Shown here: positions 6,411 to 6,904 of the stretch, one piece after another | Numbering within the stretch: the stretch's first letter is position 1 | How the letters are laid out: each line of letters begins with the position of its first letter | Assembly (NCBI GenBank): GCA_016787105.1 | Contig: JAEUVI010000066.1 | Span: 1-6,904 of the forward strand | Origin: Chitinophagaceae bacterium | Lineage (GTDB): Bacteria > Bacteroidota > Bacteroidia > Chitinophagales > Chitinophagaceae | Direction: 5' to 3' | DNA length: 6,904 nucleotides | Translations under genes and position numbers: made by a program | The notes under the pieces: model-generated | Databases searched by the model: none | The model's input: only the letters and a program-made list of their open reading frames with translations | What the model was told of the DNA's origin: nothing

Positions 6411-6904
6411 ATGATGTCTCCAAAACTAACTCTGATGCGGTTTTTATTGGCCGTGGGAGTTCTCCTCTGCTCAAACGTTCTGTTAGCACAACAAAGAACA
6501 ATTACCGGTAAAATTCTTGACCAGAATGGTCAGCCGGTTGTAGGTGCAACAGTTGTAGCGAAGGGTACTGCCAACGCCACACAAACAAACTCTGATGGGA
6601 ATTTTTCACTCACTGTTCCGGAAGGAACACAGCGATTAACTGTTTCCTCAGTAGGTTTTACTTCACAGGATGTTTCGATTGTAAACCAAAGCACTGTTGC
6701 ACTTACGCTTGCGGCATCAACTGCCGAATTGAGTGAAGTGGTAGTAACAGCCCTTGGTATCGAAAGAAACAAGAAATCACTTCAATTTTCACAAACAGCT
6801 GTAAGTGGTGAAAACTTCACCCAGGCCCGTGAAATCAGTACGGCCAATGCGCTCGCTGGTCGGGTAGCAGGTGTAAACGTTTCAAAAATTGCCACAGGGC
6901 CAGC
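6411..6904 (+). CDS. SusC/RagA-family TonB-linked outer membrane protein (partial, N-terminus only)
   Basis: The first 164 residues are present; members of the family usually have about 1000. A Sec signal peptide (positive Lys5/Arg10, hydrophobic 11-25) predicts cleavage after Ala26 in LLAQQ. A carboxypeptidase-regulatory-like (CarboxypepD_reg-like) beta-sandwich spans about 29-102, with ITGKILDQNGQPVVGATV and NSDGNFSLTVPEG. A TonB-box-like EVVVTALGI follows at 109-117, then the start of the plug domain with the family block ANALAGRVAGVNV at 145-157. This protein would form the outer-membrane barrel for TonB-dependent uptake of a glycan, peptide or other large nutrient, normally with a SusD-like lipoprotein encoded next. 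Two start codons are adjacent (ATG 6411 and 6414); the first is used. A strong terminator and 337 bp separate it from the upstream operon, so it is an independent unit. Confidence 0.95.
   Translation, partial: MMSPKLTLMRFLLAVGVLLCSNVLLAQQRTITGKILDQNGQPVVGATVVAKGTANATQTNSDGNFSLTVPEGTQRLTVSSVGFTSQDVSIVNQSTVALTLAASTAELSEVVVTALGIERNKKSLQFSQTAVSGENFTQAREISTANALAGRVAGVNVSKIATGP

Noticed and set aside
6530..6772. 80-codon minus-strand frame inside the susC-like gene
   Set aside because: Antisense to the carboxypeptidase-regulatory-like domain and TonB-box region, which are clearly coding on the plus strand.

Overview
The window looks like a chromosomal segment from a Bacteroidota bacterium, probably of the Chitinophagaceae/Sphingobacteriales type. 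The clearest evidence is the SusC/RagA-type TonB-linked outer-membrane protein at the right edge. Weak or absent Shine-Dalgarno sequences and AT-rich intergenic DNA agree with this. The assignment rests on gene content, not on a marker gene.

Layout: (1) 1-834, minus strand: a zinc-dependent medium-chain alcohol/polyol dehydrogenase, cut by the left edge. (2) 835-1009: a divergent intergenic region with a 7-bp inverted repeat and one candidate promoter. (3) 1010-5955, plus strand: a tight three-gene operon of an ACT-family APC permease, a choline/ethanolamine-kinase-like phosphotransferase 12 bp downstream, and a two-domain FAD oxidoreductase/GcvT enzyme of the dimethylglycine/sarcosine dehydrogenase family, which overlaps the kinase by 4 bp (ATGA). 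(4) 5956-6410: a 455-bp intergenic region with a perfect 15-bp stem terminator and possibly a small or decayed minus-strand reading frame ending against it. (5) 6411-6904, plus strand: the N-terminal 164 residues of a SusC/RagA-family protein, cut by the right edge.

How the genes may work together: the permease would import a small amine such as choline, an N-methylated amine or an amino acid derivative. The kinase may phosphorylate a hydroxyl on it. The flavoenzyme would oxidatively remove an N-methyl group and pass the one-carbon unit to tetrahydrofolate. The divergent dehydrogenase could oxidise an alcohol group on the same substrate. Each family assignment is well supported. The joint substrate is inference: a choline-type kinase beside a DMGDH-type enzyme, with no choline dehydrogenase or betaine demethylase in view, does not match the textbook choline-to-glycine route.
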